A stretch of DNA of 64,000 nucleotides from Streptomyces sp. NBC_01341 (GTDB lineage: Bacteria; Actinomycetota; Actinomycetes; Streptomycetales; Streptomycetaceae). Of this stretch, positions 54,558 through 63,900 are shown piece after piece. A program made the position numbers and the translations under genes. Numbering within the stretch: position 1 is the first letter of the stretch; the number at the start of each line of letters is the position of its first letter. The DNA is taken from the NCBI RefSeq assembly GCF_035946055.1, contig NZ_CP108364.1, positions 2,542,001 to 2,606,000 on the forward strand, read 5' to 3'. The notes below the pieces were generated by a model, which saw only the letters and a program-made list of their open reading frames with translations, did not search any database and had not been told where the DNA came from.

Positions 54558-55511
54558 TCAGGCCGCGTGCGCCAGCGGACTGCGGTGCCGCAGCAGCCAC
54601 CGGTGGTACTCCTCGGCACGCCGGGCCGCGTCCCGGTAGGCCGCCTCCAGTTCCCCGTACACCGCCTCGATGTCCGTGCCCGGCCGCGAGACGAGCAGCA
54701 GCCGTACCGCCAGCGGATCGCCGCGCAGGGGGCGGATCGCCATGTCGTCGCGCGGGCCCGTGGTCGGCTGGCAGGGAGCGACCGCCTCGCCGAGCACGAC
54801 GAGGGAGGCGGCCGTGAGGTAGTCACCGTGCAGCACGGGCGGATCGAGCCCCGCGTCCCCGAGCACCCGGCGCACCCCGTCCCACTCGCCGTCCACCGAG
54901 GGATCGACCATCCAGCGGTCCGCGGCGAGGTCGCGGAGGTCGACCACCGGCAGCTCCGCCGCCGGGTGGTCCTTGGCCAGGGAGATGAACTGTGGTTCCC
55001 GGTCGAGGAGTACGCGCCGGTTCAGGCCGTCGGGAACGGTGACCGGGCAGCCCTCCACCTCGTGGACGAAGGCCACGTCCAGCCGGCCGGCGGCCACCGC
55101 CCCCAGCAGTTCCCGGGCCGAGACGTCCACCCGCAGGGAGATGTCCGTGCCCGGCAGCAGGATCCGCAGCCTGCGCAGCCAGCCGCCGATGACGCGGCTC
55201 GCGGTCGATCCGATGCGGAGTCCGGAACCTCCGGCCCTGGCTGCTTCGGCCTCGGCCATCGCCGCACCCACCAGGGTGGACATGCCGTCCACCAGAGGGC
55301 GGGCGCGACTGAGGAGGGCGCGGCCCAGGAGGGTGGGCCGGCAGCCGGTCCTCTCGCGGCGGAACAGCTCCGCCCCCATGGTCCGCTCGATCCGCTGGAG
55401 CTGGGTGGTCAGCGAGGGCTGGCTGACGCCGAGCCGCCGTGCCGCCTGATGCAGGCTGCCCGTGTCGGCGATGGCGCAGAGCGCCTTGAGGTGTCTCACC
55501 TCGAGGTCCAT
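54558..55511 (-). CDS. mprR: LysR family regulator of the snapalysin gene
   Basis: This 317-residue protein starts MDLEVRHLKALCAIADTGSL and has the LysR winged helix (residues 3-62: LHQAARRLGVSQPSLTTQLQRIE) and substrate-binding domain. Longer start codons extend into the divergent promoter. In S. coelicolor and S. lividans a LysR gene divergent from the small neutral metalloprotease gene activates it. Position and divergence here are the same, so the symbol is given on that basis. Confidence 0.9.
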   Translation of the reverse strand: MDLEVRHLKALCAIADTGSLHQAARRLGVSQPSLTTQLQRIERTMGAELFRRERTGCRPTLLGRALLSRARPLVDGMSTLVGAAMAEAEAARAGGSGLRIGSTASRVIGGWLRRLRILLPGTDISLRVDVSARELLGAVAAGRLDVAFVHEVEGCPVTVPDGLNRRVLLDREPQFISLAKDHPAAELPVVDLRDLAADRWMVDPSVDGEWDGVRRVLGDAGLDPPVLHGDYLTAASLVVLGEAVAPCQPTTGPRDDMAIRPLRGDPLAVRLLLVSRPGTDIEAVYGELEAAYRDAARRAEEYHRWLLRHRSPLAHAA

Positions 55512-55568
55512 GCCGGGGAGCGTATGGCTGTTCGCACGCCGAGCACCAGATGGCGCAATCCCGCTAAA

Positions 55569-55584
55569 CACCTTCATTCAGGTG
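55569..55584. promoter_or_regulatory. Candidate LysR operator between regulator and snapalysin gene
   Basis: CACCT-N6-AGGTG is an inverted repeat with the T-N11-A core usual for LysR sites, located 58 bp before the regulator start and 180 bp before the protease start. Confidence 0.55.
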
Positions 55585-55765
55585 CTGTTGGGGCGGCCCT
55601 CAGGTGCCGGTTGTGTGGGGTTCCTGTGGGGACGATAGGACGGCGCTATCGCGGGTTGACATCATCCGCCGGCACCCCGGCTGCCCCGACACTCTCTCCG
55701 TACCCCCCACCCGTTACCCGTCCGGCCGCCGGACGGGATTCATCGGACAGGTAGGAGAACCCCCC

Positions 55766-56437
55766 ATGAGACACCTCAGGACAGCCGTCATGTCGGCCGT
55801 GGCCGGTCTCGGACTCGCCGCAGCACTGGGCACCACCCCCGCGGTCGCCGCCGCACCGGCTCCTGTCGCTCCCGCCGACACCGCCGCCGCACAGGCCGGC
55901 TACGCCGCGTACGCCGGTTCGAGCGAGAACGCCGCCGCGAACAAGGCGTTCTTCGACGCCGTCATGGACTCGGTCGCGAAGAAGAGGGCAGCCAACCCGG
56001 GTGCCGCGGCCGTCACCGTCGTCTACAGCACCACCAACGCCCCCAGCTTCCGCAGCCAGATAGCCAGCAGCACCAGCATCTGGAACAGCTCCGTCTCCAA
56101 CGTCAAGCTGCAGGAAGGCTCGAACCCCGACTTCACCTACCGCGAGGGCAACGACTCCCGGGGCTCGTACGCGAGCACGAACGGACACGGCAGCGGCTAC
56201 ATCTTCCTCGACTACGCCCAGAACCAGCAGTACAACTCGACCCGCGTCACCGCGCACGAGACCGGCCACGTCCTGGGGCTGCCGGACCACTACACCGGAC
56301 CGTGCAGCGAACTCATGTCCGGCGGCGGTCCCGGCACGTCCTGCACGAACGCCTACCCGAACTCCACCGAGCGCTCCCGGGTGAACTCCCTCTGGCAGAA
56401 CGGCCTCGCGGCCGCGCTCGCCCGCGCCACTTCCTGA
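55766..56437 (+). CDS. snpA: Snapalysin, secreted small zinc metalloprotease
   Basis: The protein has 223 residues. A secretion signal (residues 1-29, ending AVAAA) and pro-region precede the mature protease. The active site is [15 protein letters not shown] ([11 protein letters not shown], residues 164-174: two His and an Asp bind zinc) with the Met-turn ELMSGG at 184. Snapalysins are small aspzincin-like proteases of streptomycetes. RBS is GTAGGAGAA. A strong terminator-like hairpin follows. Confidence 0.96.
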   Translation: MRHLRTAVMSAVAGLGLAAALGTTPAVAAAPAPVAPADTAAAQAGYAAYAGSSENAAANKAFFDAVMDSVAKKRAANPGAAAVTVVYSTTNAPSFRSQIASSTSIWNSSVSNVKLQEGSNPDFTYREGNDSRGSYASTNGHGSGYIFLDYAQNQQYNSTRVTAHETGHVLGLPDHYTGPCSELMSGGGPGTSCTNAYPNSTERSRVNSLWQNGLAAALARATS

Positions 56438-56447
56438 CACCGGTCGC

Positions 56448-56500
56448 ACCGCTCAGGGGCCGTCCCGCCGTCGCGGGGCGGCCCCACGGGTATGAGCGGT
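56448..56500. terminator. Bidirectional terminator after snpA
   Basis: ACCGCTCA/TGAGCGGT outer arms enclose a 13-bp stem (GGGGCCG and CGGCCCC with CCCGC/GCGGG) and a 4-base loop. The right end touches the stop codon of the convergent gene. Confidence 0.8.
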
Positions 56501-57168
56501 CAGGCGAGCTCCAGCGGGAACGCGCCCCGGTGACCTGTACCGGCGCCGTGCGCGGGACGGGGTTCGAACTCCCGGCAGCTCCAGATCTCCTGGACGAATC
56601 CGGTGCGCCGGTCCCAGAGGCCCGCGACCTCCTCCCCGCCCGCGACGTCCCGGTAGGCGTCCTTGGCGCCGCGGAAGCAGGCGAGTCCGCCGGAGAGCCC
56701 GCGGACGGGGGCAGGGAAGTAGTCCGAGAAGGCGCACGCTATGCAGGTCTGCAGGTGCATGTCCGGCGGCAGGATCCGCTGGATCGTGGCCAGCGCGGCG
56801 GCGAAGTCGCCCTCGGCACGGTTCGACTCGTACACGGCGCCGTCCAGGTGGAGGGCGAGGTAGAGGTCCGGATCGGCTCTGCGCAGGGACAGCAGACAGC
56901 CGAGCGTGGCCTGGCGGACCGTCCCGGACACCAGCACCGGGAGCGGGAGGTCCCACTCCAGCACACAGTCGCCGAGCACACCGTCCGCCAGGTCGAACGC
57001 GCCGTCCCGGACCGTCACGCCGGCCACCGGGCCGAGCCCGTCGAAGCTCGCGCCCTCGAAGTCCGTCCCGCGTACGCGGATGCGGAGCTGCTGTCCGTCC
57101 GTGGTGAGAATGACGGCCTCGGAACCGTGACGGTCCCGGTACCAGCCTGCCCACGACTCATCTGTCAT
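56500..57168 (-). CDS. Conserved hypothetical protein (DUF6304-like)
   Basis: A 222-residue protein starting MTDESWAGWYRDRHGSEAVI. No signal peptide or membrane helix. The central region has many beta-strand-like stretches, LRIRVRGTDFEG and CVLEWDLPLPVLVSGTV, then a helical section with two nearby Cys (LQTCIACAFSDYF), which could bind a metal. I do not recognise an enzymatic family with certainty; the DUF label is tentative. Confidence 0.7.
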   Translation of the reverse strand: MTDESWAGWYRDRHGSEAVILTTDGQQLRIRVRGTDFEGASFDGLGPVAGVTVRDGAFDLADGVLGDCVLEWDLPLPVLVSGTVRQATLGCLLSLRRADPDLYLALHLDGAVYESNRAEGDFAAALATIQRILPPDMHLQTCIACAFSDYFPAPVRGLSGGLACFRGAKDAYRDVAGGEEVAGLWDRRTGFVQEIWSCREFEPRPAHGAGTGHRGAFPLELA

Positions 57169-57246
57169 GAGCAGGGACTGTAGTCCGTGCCCCGCAACCG
57201 CCCGGTGCCACCCTCCCCTTCGCACCGCGTCACGTCCGAGTACCTG

Positions 57247-57843
57247 TCAGCCGGCCTGGGGCTCACGCCACATGGGCCACATCAAGGGACCCTCGGGGAG
57301 TTCCACGGCCTTCCCCGTGAAGCCGAATCCGAGCCGTTCGTAGAGGCGGCGGCTGCGCTCGCTGCTCGCCTCCAGGTAGGCGGGGACGCCCTCGCGGTCG
57401 CACCGCTCCAGAACCCCCCGCATCAGCGCCTCTCCGATGCCCTCCCCCTGGCGCTGCGGGCTGACGCCGATCATCAGCAGGTATTCGTGGGCGCGGTCGT
57501 GCGGGTGCACGGCGCCCGTCAGCCTGCCCACCAGCTCGGCCCGTTCGTTGTCCGGGTCGGCCGTCTCCCTCATGAGCGCGGGGGTGTCGTCGGTGCCCTG
57601 CGGCGCTCCGGCGGGCACCGAGATCCAGAGGGCGGCCGCCGTACCGTCCTCCAGGAGGTCGATGCGGCCCTGCGACAGCGTGATGTCGGCGAACACTCCC
57701 AGGAACCTGCCGTGCACCGCCCGCCGGTGGTCCTCGTCGGGAAAGACCCAGCTGCTCACCGGATCCTCGTGGAACGCCTCGTCCAGAATCCGTACGACCT
57801 GGTCCCTGTCGCCCCGGTCCGCCTGCCGTATGCGTACGCCCAT
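57247..57843 (-). CDS. GNAT family N-acetyltransferase
   Basis: This 198-residue protein has GNAT motifs: VRIRQADRGDRDQVVRILDEAF at the start and the acetyl-CoA loop LLMIGVSPQRQGEGIGEALMRGVL. The end has LYERLGFGFTGKAVELPEGP. Substrate unknown. Confidence 0.92.
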   Translation of the reverse strand: MGVRIRQADRGDRDQVVRILDEAFHEDPVSSWVFPDEDHRRAVHGRFLGVFADITLSQGRIDLLEDGTAAALWISVPAGAPQGTDDTPALMRETADPDNERAELVGRLTGAVHPHDRAHEYLLMIGVSPQRQGEGIGEALMRGVLERCDREGVPAYLEASSERSRRLYERLGFGFTGKAVELPEGPLMWPMWREPQAG

Positions 57844-57935
57844 GACCGGCCCCGCCCCCTCGCATCCGTGATGATCTCAACCGACCTACGGAATACTAGA
57901 GTTGGGACACGGGCCCGGTCACGGGCCGCAAGGAT

Positions 57936-58979
57936 TCAGTGTGTTCTGCGGGTGACGAACTCAGCGAGGGCCAGCAGGTCGCCACCGTCGGCGGCGCCGG
58001 GCACCGCGCGGGACAGGTGGTGGACGGCACGGGCCATCCGGTCCCCGGCGGTGATCTGCGCCCAGTCCCGGCCTCCCGCCCGGTCGACCGCGTCGGCCGC
58101 CGCACGCACCTCCTCCGGCGTGTTCATCGCGCCCCGGTAGAGCGCGGTGAGTTCGACGGCGGCCGGGGTGCCCGAGGTGAGCGCCGCGACCACCGGCAGC
58201 GACTTCTTGTGCGCGGTCAGGTCAGCGCCGACCGGCTTGCCCGTGCGCTCGGTGTCGCCCCAGATGCCGATGAGGTCGTCGATGAGCTGGAACGCGAGGC
58301 CGGCCTCCCTGCCGAAGCCGTCCATGGCCACGACCGCGCTCTCCCCGGCCCCGGCGTAGAGCGCGCCCAGGGCGCAGGCGCAGCCCAGCAGAGCGCCCGT
58401 CTTGGCCGTGGCCATGGCCAGACACTCGTCCAGGGTGACGTCGTCGGGGCCGCGGTCCTCGAGCGCGCAGTCCGCCTGCTGCCCCGCGCAGAGCTCGATG
58501 ACACAGGTGGTGAGGCGGACCGAGGCGTGGGCGGACACGGGGTGCGGGTCGTCCGCCAGCAGTCTCAGGGCGAGGGCGAGCATGGCGTCACCCGTGATCA
58601 CGGCGTCCGGCACCCCGAACACCGCCCAGGCCGTCGGGCGGTGGCGGCGGGTGGTGTCCTCGTCGATGACGTCGTCGTGGAGCAGGGTGAAGTTGTGGGC
58701 GAGTTCGACGGCTACGGCAGCCCGCACGGCGGCGTCCGGGTCGCCTCCGAGGGCCCGCGCGGCGGCCAGGACGAGGGCGGGTCTGATGGCTTTGCCGGCC
58801 TGGCCGGAGGCGGGGGTCCCGTCGGCGTTCTGCCAGCCGAAGTGGTACTTCGCGACCCGGCGTATGGCCCCGGGCAGCGTCTCCACGGCTGCTCGCAGGT
58901 GCGGGTCGACGGCGTCGCGGGTCCGCTCCAGGAGGGCTGCGGCCTTGTGCTCCCCCATCGCGGCGTCCGTACTCGTCAT
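57936..58979 (-). CDS. Polyprenyl (isoprenyl) diphosphate synthase, probable encapsulin cargo
   Basis: This 347-residue prenyl synthase has the first Asp-rich motif at 102-106 (DDVID in LLHDDVIDEDTTRRHRPT) and a second that is DDLIG (234-238) with Gly where Asp is often found. It condenses isoprenyl diphosphates to longer chains. It lies 96 bp after the family 2B encapsulin gene on the same strand; similar pairs are annotated as encapsulin cargo polyprenyl transferases. ATG is used here; a GTG two codons upstream also has a suitable ribosome site (AAGGAG). Confidence 0.87.
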   Translation of the reverse strand: MTSTDAAMGEHKAAALLERTRDAVDPHLRAAVETLPGAIRRVAKYHFGWQNADGTPASGQAGKAIRPALVLAAARALGGDPDAAVRAAVAVELAHNFTLLHDDVIDEDTTRRHRPTAWAVFGVPDAVITGDAMLALALRLLADDPHPVSAHASVRLTTCVIELCAGQQADCALEDRGPDDVTLDECLAMATAKTGALLGCACALGALYAGAGESAVVAMDGFGREAGLAFQLIDDLIGIWGDTERTGKPVGADLTAHKKSLPVVAALTSGTPAAVELTALYRGAMNTPEEVRAAADAVDRAGGRDWAQITAGDRMARAVHHLSRAVPGAADGGDLLALAEFVTRRTH

Positions 58980-59075
58980 GGTCACGGTCACTCCTTCCCG
59001 GGCGCCACGGGGCACCTTGATCGCCGGTACTCGCCTGCGGGGGCCCGGGCGGACTGCCGCCCGGGCCGGGCAGCG

Positions 59076-60479
59076 TCACCGCCAGCGGCTGACCTCAACG
59101 TTCTCCAGCACGCCGAGGGCGTCGGGAACCAGGACGGCGGCGGAGTAGTAGGCGGTGACCAGGTAGGAGATGATCGCCTGCTCGTCGATACCCATGAAAC
59201 GGGCGGAGAGACTCGGCTCGATCTCGTCCGGGATGCCGCTCTGCTGGAGGCCGATGACTCCCTGGTCCGCCTCGCCCGTCCGCATGCAGATGATCGACGT
59301 GGTGCGGGCGTCGGTGACCGGGATCTTGTTGCACGGGAAGATCGGCACCCCGCGCCAGGCCGGGACATGGTGCCCCCCGACCTCCACGCTCTCCGGGACG
59401 AGCCCGCGCTTGTTGCACTCACGGCCGAAGGCGGCGATGGCCCGCGGGTGGGCGAGGAACAGGTTGGATCCGCGCCGCCGCGAAAGGAGTTCGTCCATGT
59501 CGTCGGGACCCGGTGCTCCGTCGTGCGGCTGGATCCGCTGACCGTAGTCGCAGTTGTTGAGCAGCCCGAACTCCCGGTTGTTGACGAGCTCGTGTTCCTG
59601 GCGCTCGCGCAGTGCCTCGACCGTGAGCCGCAACTGCTGCTCGGTCTGGTTCATCGGCTGGTTGTAGAGGTCGGCCACCCTGCTGTGCACTTTCAGCACA
59701 GTCTGGACGACGCTCAGTTCGTACTCGCGCGGCGCCGACTCGTAGTCGACGAAGGTGTGCGGGACGACGCTCTCCCCCACGTGCCCCGCCGAGAGGTCGA
59801 TCTCCGCCTCGCCGTAGTTGTTGGTGCGCTGGTGCGGAATCGCGAGCAGTCCGGCGAGATGGTCGCGGAGGGAGTCGGCGCGGGCCGCGAGGTTGAGCAC
59901 GTCCGACCTGCGCAGGGTCAGCAGGGTGCAGGCGGTGACCGCGCGCGCCGTGTACTCCCAGGTCGCGTCACCGTCGATCAGGGCCTGGTCGCCGAAGTAG
60001 GCACCGTCGGCGAGCACGCCCAGAACCGTTTCGTCGCCGTACGGCCCGGTGCCGATCTTCTCGATCTTGCCGTGGGCCAGCAGATGGACCCGGTCCGCCG
60101 CGTCCCCCGACGCCGCGAGCACCTCGCCCGCCGCGACCTCACGCTGCTCACACCTGCGTGCCAGCTCGGCCAGCACCTCCTCGTCCGCGAAGTCGCGCAG
60201 GGCCGGGAGTTCGCCGAGCTCGGCGGGGATGACCGCGACCCGGTCGCCGGTCTGGACGAAGGTCACCCGGCCGTCCCCAACGGAATAGCTCAGCCTGCGG
60301 TTCACCCGGTAGGTCCCGCCCTGCACCTGCACCCAGGGCAGCATCCGCAGCAGCCAGCGGGAGGTGATCTCCTGCATCTGCGGTGCGGATTTGGTCGTCG
60401 TCGCGAGGTTCCGCGCAGCCGCTGTGCCGAGACTCTGCTGCGGCGGCTGCGTGTCGCGAACCTCTTCACCAACGGACAT
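59076..60479 (-). CDS. eshA: Family 2B encapsulin shell protein with cyclic-nucleotide-binding domain (EshA-like)
   Basis: This 467-residue protein combines an HK97-like shell fold with an inserted cyclic-nucleotide-binding domain (about 80-220: [56 protein letters not shown]). C-terminal shell motifs include [17 protein letters not shown] and [17 protein letters not shown]. It matches EshA of Streptomyces, known to form large multimers and to affect development and antibiotic production. It should assemble a protein compartment enclosing the polyprenyl synthase. Confidence 0.93.
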   Translation of the reverse strand: MSVGEEVRDTQPPQQSLGTAAARNLATTTKSAPQMQEITSRWLLRMLPWVQVQGGTYRVNRRLSYSVGDGRVTFVQTGDRVAVIPAELGELPALRDFADEEVLAELARRCEQREVAAGEVLAASGDAADRVHLLAHGKIEKIGTGPYGDETVLGVLADGAYFGDQALIDGDATWEYTARAVTACTLLTLRRSDVLNLAARADSLRDHLAGLLAIPHQRTNNYGEAEIDLSAGHVGESVVPHTFVDYESAPREYELSVVQTVLKVHSRVADLYNQPMNQTEQQLRLTVEALRERQEHELVNNREFGLLNNCDYGQRIQPHDGAPGPDDMDELLSRRRGSNLFLAHPRAIAAFGRECNKRGLVPESVEVGGHHVPAWRGVPIFPCNKIPVTDARTTSIICMRTGEADQGVIGLQQSGIPDEIEPSLSARFMGIDEQAIISYLVTAYYSAAVLVPDALGVLENVEVSRWR

Positions 60480-60745
60480 CCGACATCCTCTCGATCATGG
60501 GCTGACCTGCGAGAGGAACACTTCCAGCAGGAGGACACGGCGCGCTATTACACAAAAGAGTGTGACTAACCGGGCTTCGGTCGGGGCACGTTGCCGTTCC
60601 GGAGGCGCGCACACAGGCGGGACACGCCCGTGCGCATGCGGTCCGGTACCGGGCTACCGGACCCTGCGGCCTAGGACTTCGGCCCGCCCCGCCCTCGGTC
60701 TGCGGCCCCTTACGAGGCTGCGGACGGCCGCCTAGCGTCTCTGCC

Positions 60746-61759
60746 ATGGATACGACAGGCGTTCTCGACGAGGCGCTCGGACGACTGCACCGCTCGGGGC
60801 CCGAACGGCTCGGCAGGCTGACCAATCACGCGCCGATGGCCGTAGAGGCGCTCGCCGCACGTGGGCAGGCGCGCAGCGTGCACCGCTGGCTCGACCTGTA
60901 CGCGCCCCGGCTGGAGGAGTTCCCCGCCGCCGTCGAGCCGGTGACGGAAGCCGGCTGGCGCACCGCTCTGGGTGATCCGCGCCGCGCCGCCGACTGGATC
61001 GCGCACTTCGGCCGGGAGATCCAGGAGCACCCCTGGCGCGACGTGCTCGCCCAGTGGTGGCCCCGCCTCCTGCCCGGGATGTACGGCGGGTCGACGCATC
61101 CGGTGATCCGGGTCGGCCATGCCGTACGCACCCTTCTGGCGGGCGACACCACGAGTCCGCGTCTGACGGAACTGGCGCACGGTCTCGGCTACTGGGCCGC
61201 CCGGCACCACACCGTCACGGGGCTGACACCGCTGCCCGGCGGCGGCAGCGCCGCCGAGGCTCTCGACGCGGTGAAGCCCCTGGCCGTACGGGAAGGCGGC
61301 TTCCCCGCCCGGCTGGACCGCGTCAGGGGTCTTCCGGTGTGGGCGGCGACCGTCCCGGACCCGGAGGAGGCACGGCGCAGGCTGACCGAACTGGTCCGGG
61401 CGGCCACCCACCGGTACGCCACCCACGGTCACGGTAACGAGACCATGCTGGTCCACGCGGCCACGGCTCCCAACGCCGTGCTCCGGACGCTGCCCGCACT
61501 TCCACGGGACCTGTGGGGCCAAAGCCTGCGGGCCGCCTGGACGGCCTCCGCGGCGGTGACCGCCATGTACGCGCCGGACGCCCCGGTACCCCTGGCCGCG
61601 ACGTGCGCCGTCACCGCGGAGGAGGTCGCAGAACGGGCTCTGGCACACGGCGACGAGCACGTCATCAAGCTGACCGACACAGCCTTGGACTTCGGCGACG
61701 GGACGGCCTTGGCGGCTGCCCTGCGCGCGATGGAACTCAGCGAGCCCTTGCGGCGGTGA
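60746..61759 (+). CDS. Questin-oxidase-like (DUF4243) protein
   Basis: The protein has 337 residues, helical throughout, with MDTTGVLDEALGRLHRSG, LTNHAPMAVEAL, GWRTALGDPRRAADW, and several His-containing segments (YWAARHHTVTG, ATHRYATHGHGNE) as in the questin oxidase family. The fungal founder opens an anthraquinone ring; bacterial functions are unknown. It lies divergent from the encapsulin operon across 266 bp. The polyketide link is only by family name. Confidence 0.82.
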   Translation: MDTTGVLDEALGRLHRSGPERLGRLTNHAPMAVEALAARGQARSVHRWLDLYAPRLEEFPAAVEPVTEAGWRTALGDPRRAADWIAHFGREIQEHPWRDVLAQWWPRLLPGMYGGSTHPVIRVGHAVRTLLAGDTTSPRLTELAHGLGYWAARHHTVTGLTPLPGGGSAAEALDAVKPLAVREGGFPARLDRVRGLPVWAATVPDPEEARRRLTELVRAATHRYATHGHGNETMLVHAATAPNAVLRTLPALPRDLWGQSLRAAWTASAAVTAMYAPDAPVPLAATCAVTAEEVAERALAHGDEHVIKLTDTALDFGDGTALAAALRAMELSEPLRR

Positions 61760-61773
61760 CCTCCTCGCCGGGC

Positions 61774-63231
61774 TCAGGCGACGGACAGCGGTGCCCCCGA
61801 GTCCACGACCTTCCCCGGGTTGAGGATGCCGCGCGGGTCGAGGGCCGCTTTGACCGCGCGCTGCATGGCGAGGTTGACGGTGCCGACCTCGCGGTTCATG
61901 CCGCCCATCTTCAGCAGGCCGACGCCGTGTTCACCGGTGACCGTGCCGCCTAGGGCGATCGCGGCGTCGAGGATGTCCTCGAACGCGAGCTGGGCACGGC
62001 TCCGGGCGGCCTCGTCCCCGGGTTCGGTGATGATGAGCGGGTGGAGGTTGCCGTCGCCGGCGTGCGCGATGTTGGCGATGAGGACGTCGTGTTCGCGGGA
62101 GATCTCCTCGATGCGTGCCAGCATTCGCGGCACCTTCGACCGTGGAACCACCACGTCCTCGGTGAGGACCGGGCCGAGCCGCTCCAGCGCCGGGTAGGCG
62201 AGCCGCCGGGCCTGGAAGAGGGCGTCCGCCTCCGCCTGGTCGGTGGAGACCTCGGCCCAGGCGGCGCCCGCCTCGGCGAAACAGGCCCGCATGGCTTCGG
62301 CCTCGGCGTCGCCCGCGGCGCCCGGGGTGTCCACGCGGCCGAGAAGGATCGCGTCGGCGTCCGCCGACAGCCCCATGTTCTTCCACTCGTCGACGGCCTT
62401 CAGGCAGTGCCTGTCGAGGAGTTCGAGCGCGGAGGGCACGATGCCCGCGGCCGTCACCCGGCTCACCGCGTCGCCGGCGGCGACGACCGATTCGAAGAAC
62501 CCGGCGACGGTGCGTTCCGCGGGCCGGGCACCCCGCAGCTTCACGGTGATCTCCGTGATCACACCGAGGGTGCCCTCCGAGCCGACGAGGAGTCCGCACA
62601 GGTCGTATCCCGCGACCCCCTTCGCGGTCCGCCGACCCACTCGCACGACCTCACCGAGCCCGTTGACGGCTTCCAGCCCGAGCACGTAGTCCCGGGTCAC
62701 GCCGTACTTGACGCAGCACATGCCGCCCGCGTTGGTGGCGGCGTTGCCGCCGATCGTCGACCAGGGGGAGCTGGCCGGGTCCGGCGGGTACCAGAGGCCC
62801 TGTTCGGCGCACGCCGCGCGCAGATCGTCGTTGACCACTCCCGGCTGGACCACCGCGAGGCGTTCCACCGGGTCGATGAGCAGGATCCGGTTCATGTCCT
62901 CGAAGGAGAGGACGACCGCCCCGTCCACCGCGTTGGCGCCGCCCGACAGGCCGGTTCCCGCGCCGCGCGGGACGACCGGGATGCGGCGCTCGGCGCAGTG
63001 GGCGACGACGGCGGCCACCTCGGCGGTGTCCTGGGGCCGCACGACCGCGAGGGGCATCCCGGCCGGGGCCCATTCCGCCTCGTCGTGCGCGTAGCGGCCC
63101 AGACTGTCCGGGTCGGTGATGACCCGGCTCGCCGGAATCCCGTCGGCTGCGTTCGGCTTCGGCACGGCCGCTGACCACCTTTCCCGCGCTGGCGTACCCC
63201 GCACCTGCCGCGAGGTCGCACCCTCCATCAT
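61774..63231 (-). CDS. FAD-linked oxidase (glycolate/lactate oxidase GlcD type)
   Basis: The protein has 485 residues with the ATG eight bases after GGAGGGC. The PCMH FAD-binding domain shows PVVPRGAGTGLSGGANAVDG, PGVVNDDLRAACAEQGL, GNAATNAGGMCCVKYGVT and SEGTLGVITEI. The cap domain ends with IAHAGDGNLHPLI and HGVGLLKMGGM. It probably oxidises a 2-hydroxy acid such as glycolate or D-lactate. No iron-sulphur partner (GlcF) is adjacent. The upstream region reaches the NsrR operator. Confidence 0.92.
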   Translation of the reverse strand: MMEGATSRQVRGTPARERWSAAVPKPNAADGIPASRVITDPDSLGRYAHDEAEWAPAGMPLAVVRPQDTAEVAAVVAHCAERRIPVVPRGAGTGLSGGANAVDGAVVLSFEDMNRILLIDPVERLAVVQPGVVNDDLRAACAEQGLWYPPDPASSPWSTIGGNAATNAGGMCCVKYGVTRDYVLGLEAVNGLGEVVRVGRRTAKGVAGYDLCGLLVGSEGTLGVITEITVKLRGARPAERTVAGFFESVVAAGDAVSRVTAAGIVPSALELLDRHCLKAVDEWKNMGLSADADAILLGRVDTPGAAGDAEAEAMRACFAEAGAAWAEVSTDQAEADALFQARRLAYPALERLGPVLTEDVVVPRSKVPRMLARIEEISREHDVLIANIAHAGDGNLHPLIITEPGDEAARSRAQLAFEDILDAAIALGGTVTGEHGVGLLKMGGMNREVGTVNLAMQRAVKAALDPRGILNPGKVVDSGAPLSVA

Positions 63232-63270
63232 GGCGCGCCCTCCGCGGGGGCTCGCGTCGACCCCGACCTT

Positions 63271-63293
63271 AAGTTGCATCTCCGATGCCACTT
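63271..63293. promoter_or_regulatory. NsrR-type operator upstream of nsrR
   Basis: AAGTTGCATC-TCC-GATGCCACTT is nearly perfectly symmetric (9 of 10 arm positions) and matches the NsrR consensus pattern of AAGNTGCAT and ATGCANCTT half-sites. It lies 17 bp before the nsrR start and 40 bp before the flavin-oxidase start, so it may control both. Confidence 0.75.
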
Positions 63294-63309
63294 ACCTACG
63301 CTGAGCGCC

Positions 63310-63762
63310 ATGCGGCTGACGCGATTCACCGACGTGGCGCTCCGGGTGCTGATGCGCCTGACCGTCACCAAGGACGGCGAGGACCCACCGACCACCCGGG
63401 AGGTGGCGGCCTCGATGCAGGTGCCGTACACCCACGCGGCGAAGGTCGTCGCCCGGCTCCAGCACCTCGGCCTGATCGACGCGCGACGCGGCCGGGGCGG
63501 GGGCCTCACCCTCACCGCGGCCGGACACTCCGCCTCGGTCGGCGCCCTGGTACGCGAGCTCGAAGGGCCCGGGGAGGTCGTGGAGTGCGAGGGGAGCACC
63601 CCCTGCCCCCTGCGGTCCGCCTGCCGGCTGCGCGCCGCGCTGCGCCAGGCCGAAGAGGCGTTCTACGCCTCCCTCGACCCCCTCACGGTCGGCGACCTCG
63701 CCTCCTCCCCCACCGGCCCGCTGCTGATCGCCATCAGCTCAGGCAGGCCGGCACCCGGCTGA
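63310..63762 (+). CDS. nsrR: Nitric-oxide-sensing repressor NsrR (Rrf2 family)
   Basis: This 150-residue Rrf2 protein starts MRLTRFTDVALRVLMRL and has the winged helix REVAASMQVPYTHAAKVVARLQHLGL. Three conserved Cys in CEGSTPCPLRSAC are residues 93, 99 and 105, identical in position to the cysteines that hold the [4Fe-4S] cluster in S. coelicolor NsrR. Nitric oxide destroys the cluster and releases repression of flavohaemoglobin. The following gene is hmp. Confidence 0.95.
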   Translation: MRLTRFTDVALRVLMRLTVTKDGEDPPTTREVAASMQVPYTHAAKVVARLQHLGLIDARRGRGGGLTLTAAGHSASVGALVRELEGPGEVVECEGSTPCPLRSACRLRAALRQAEEAFYASLDPLTVGDLASSPTGPLLIAISSGRPAPG

Positions 63763-63830
63763 TTCCACCCGCACCCTGCGGACGCGGTCCGCCTCCGGCC
63801 GGCCGTACCGCACGGCTCCCGCGCGCCACA

Positions 63831-63853
63831 AAATACGTATCTCATATTCCAAT
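63831..63853. promoter_or_regulatory. AT-rich candidate NsrR site or promoter upstream of hmp
   Basis: AAATACGTATCTCATATTCC, then AAT, lies about 48 bp before the hmp start in a strongly AT-rich patch. It keeps only part of the dyad of NsrR sites (the central TAT-N-ATA type symmetry), so it is weaker than the site upstream of nsrR. Confidence 0.45.
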
Positions 63854-63900
63854 AAAGATGGGGCGGGCACGACCCGCCCCTCGTACCAAGGAGTCACCCG

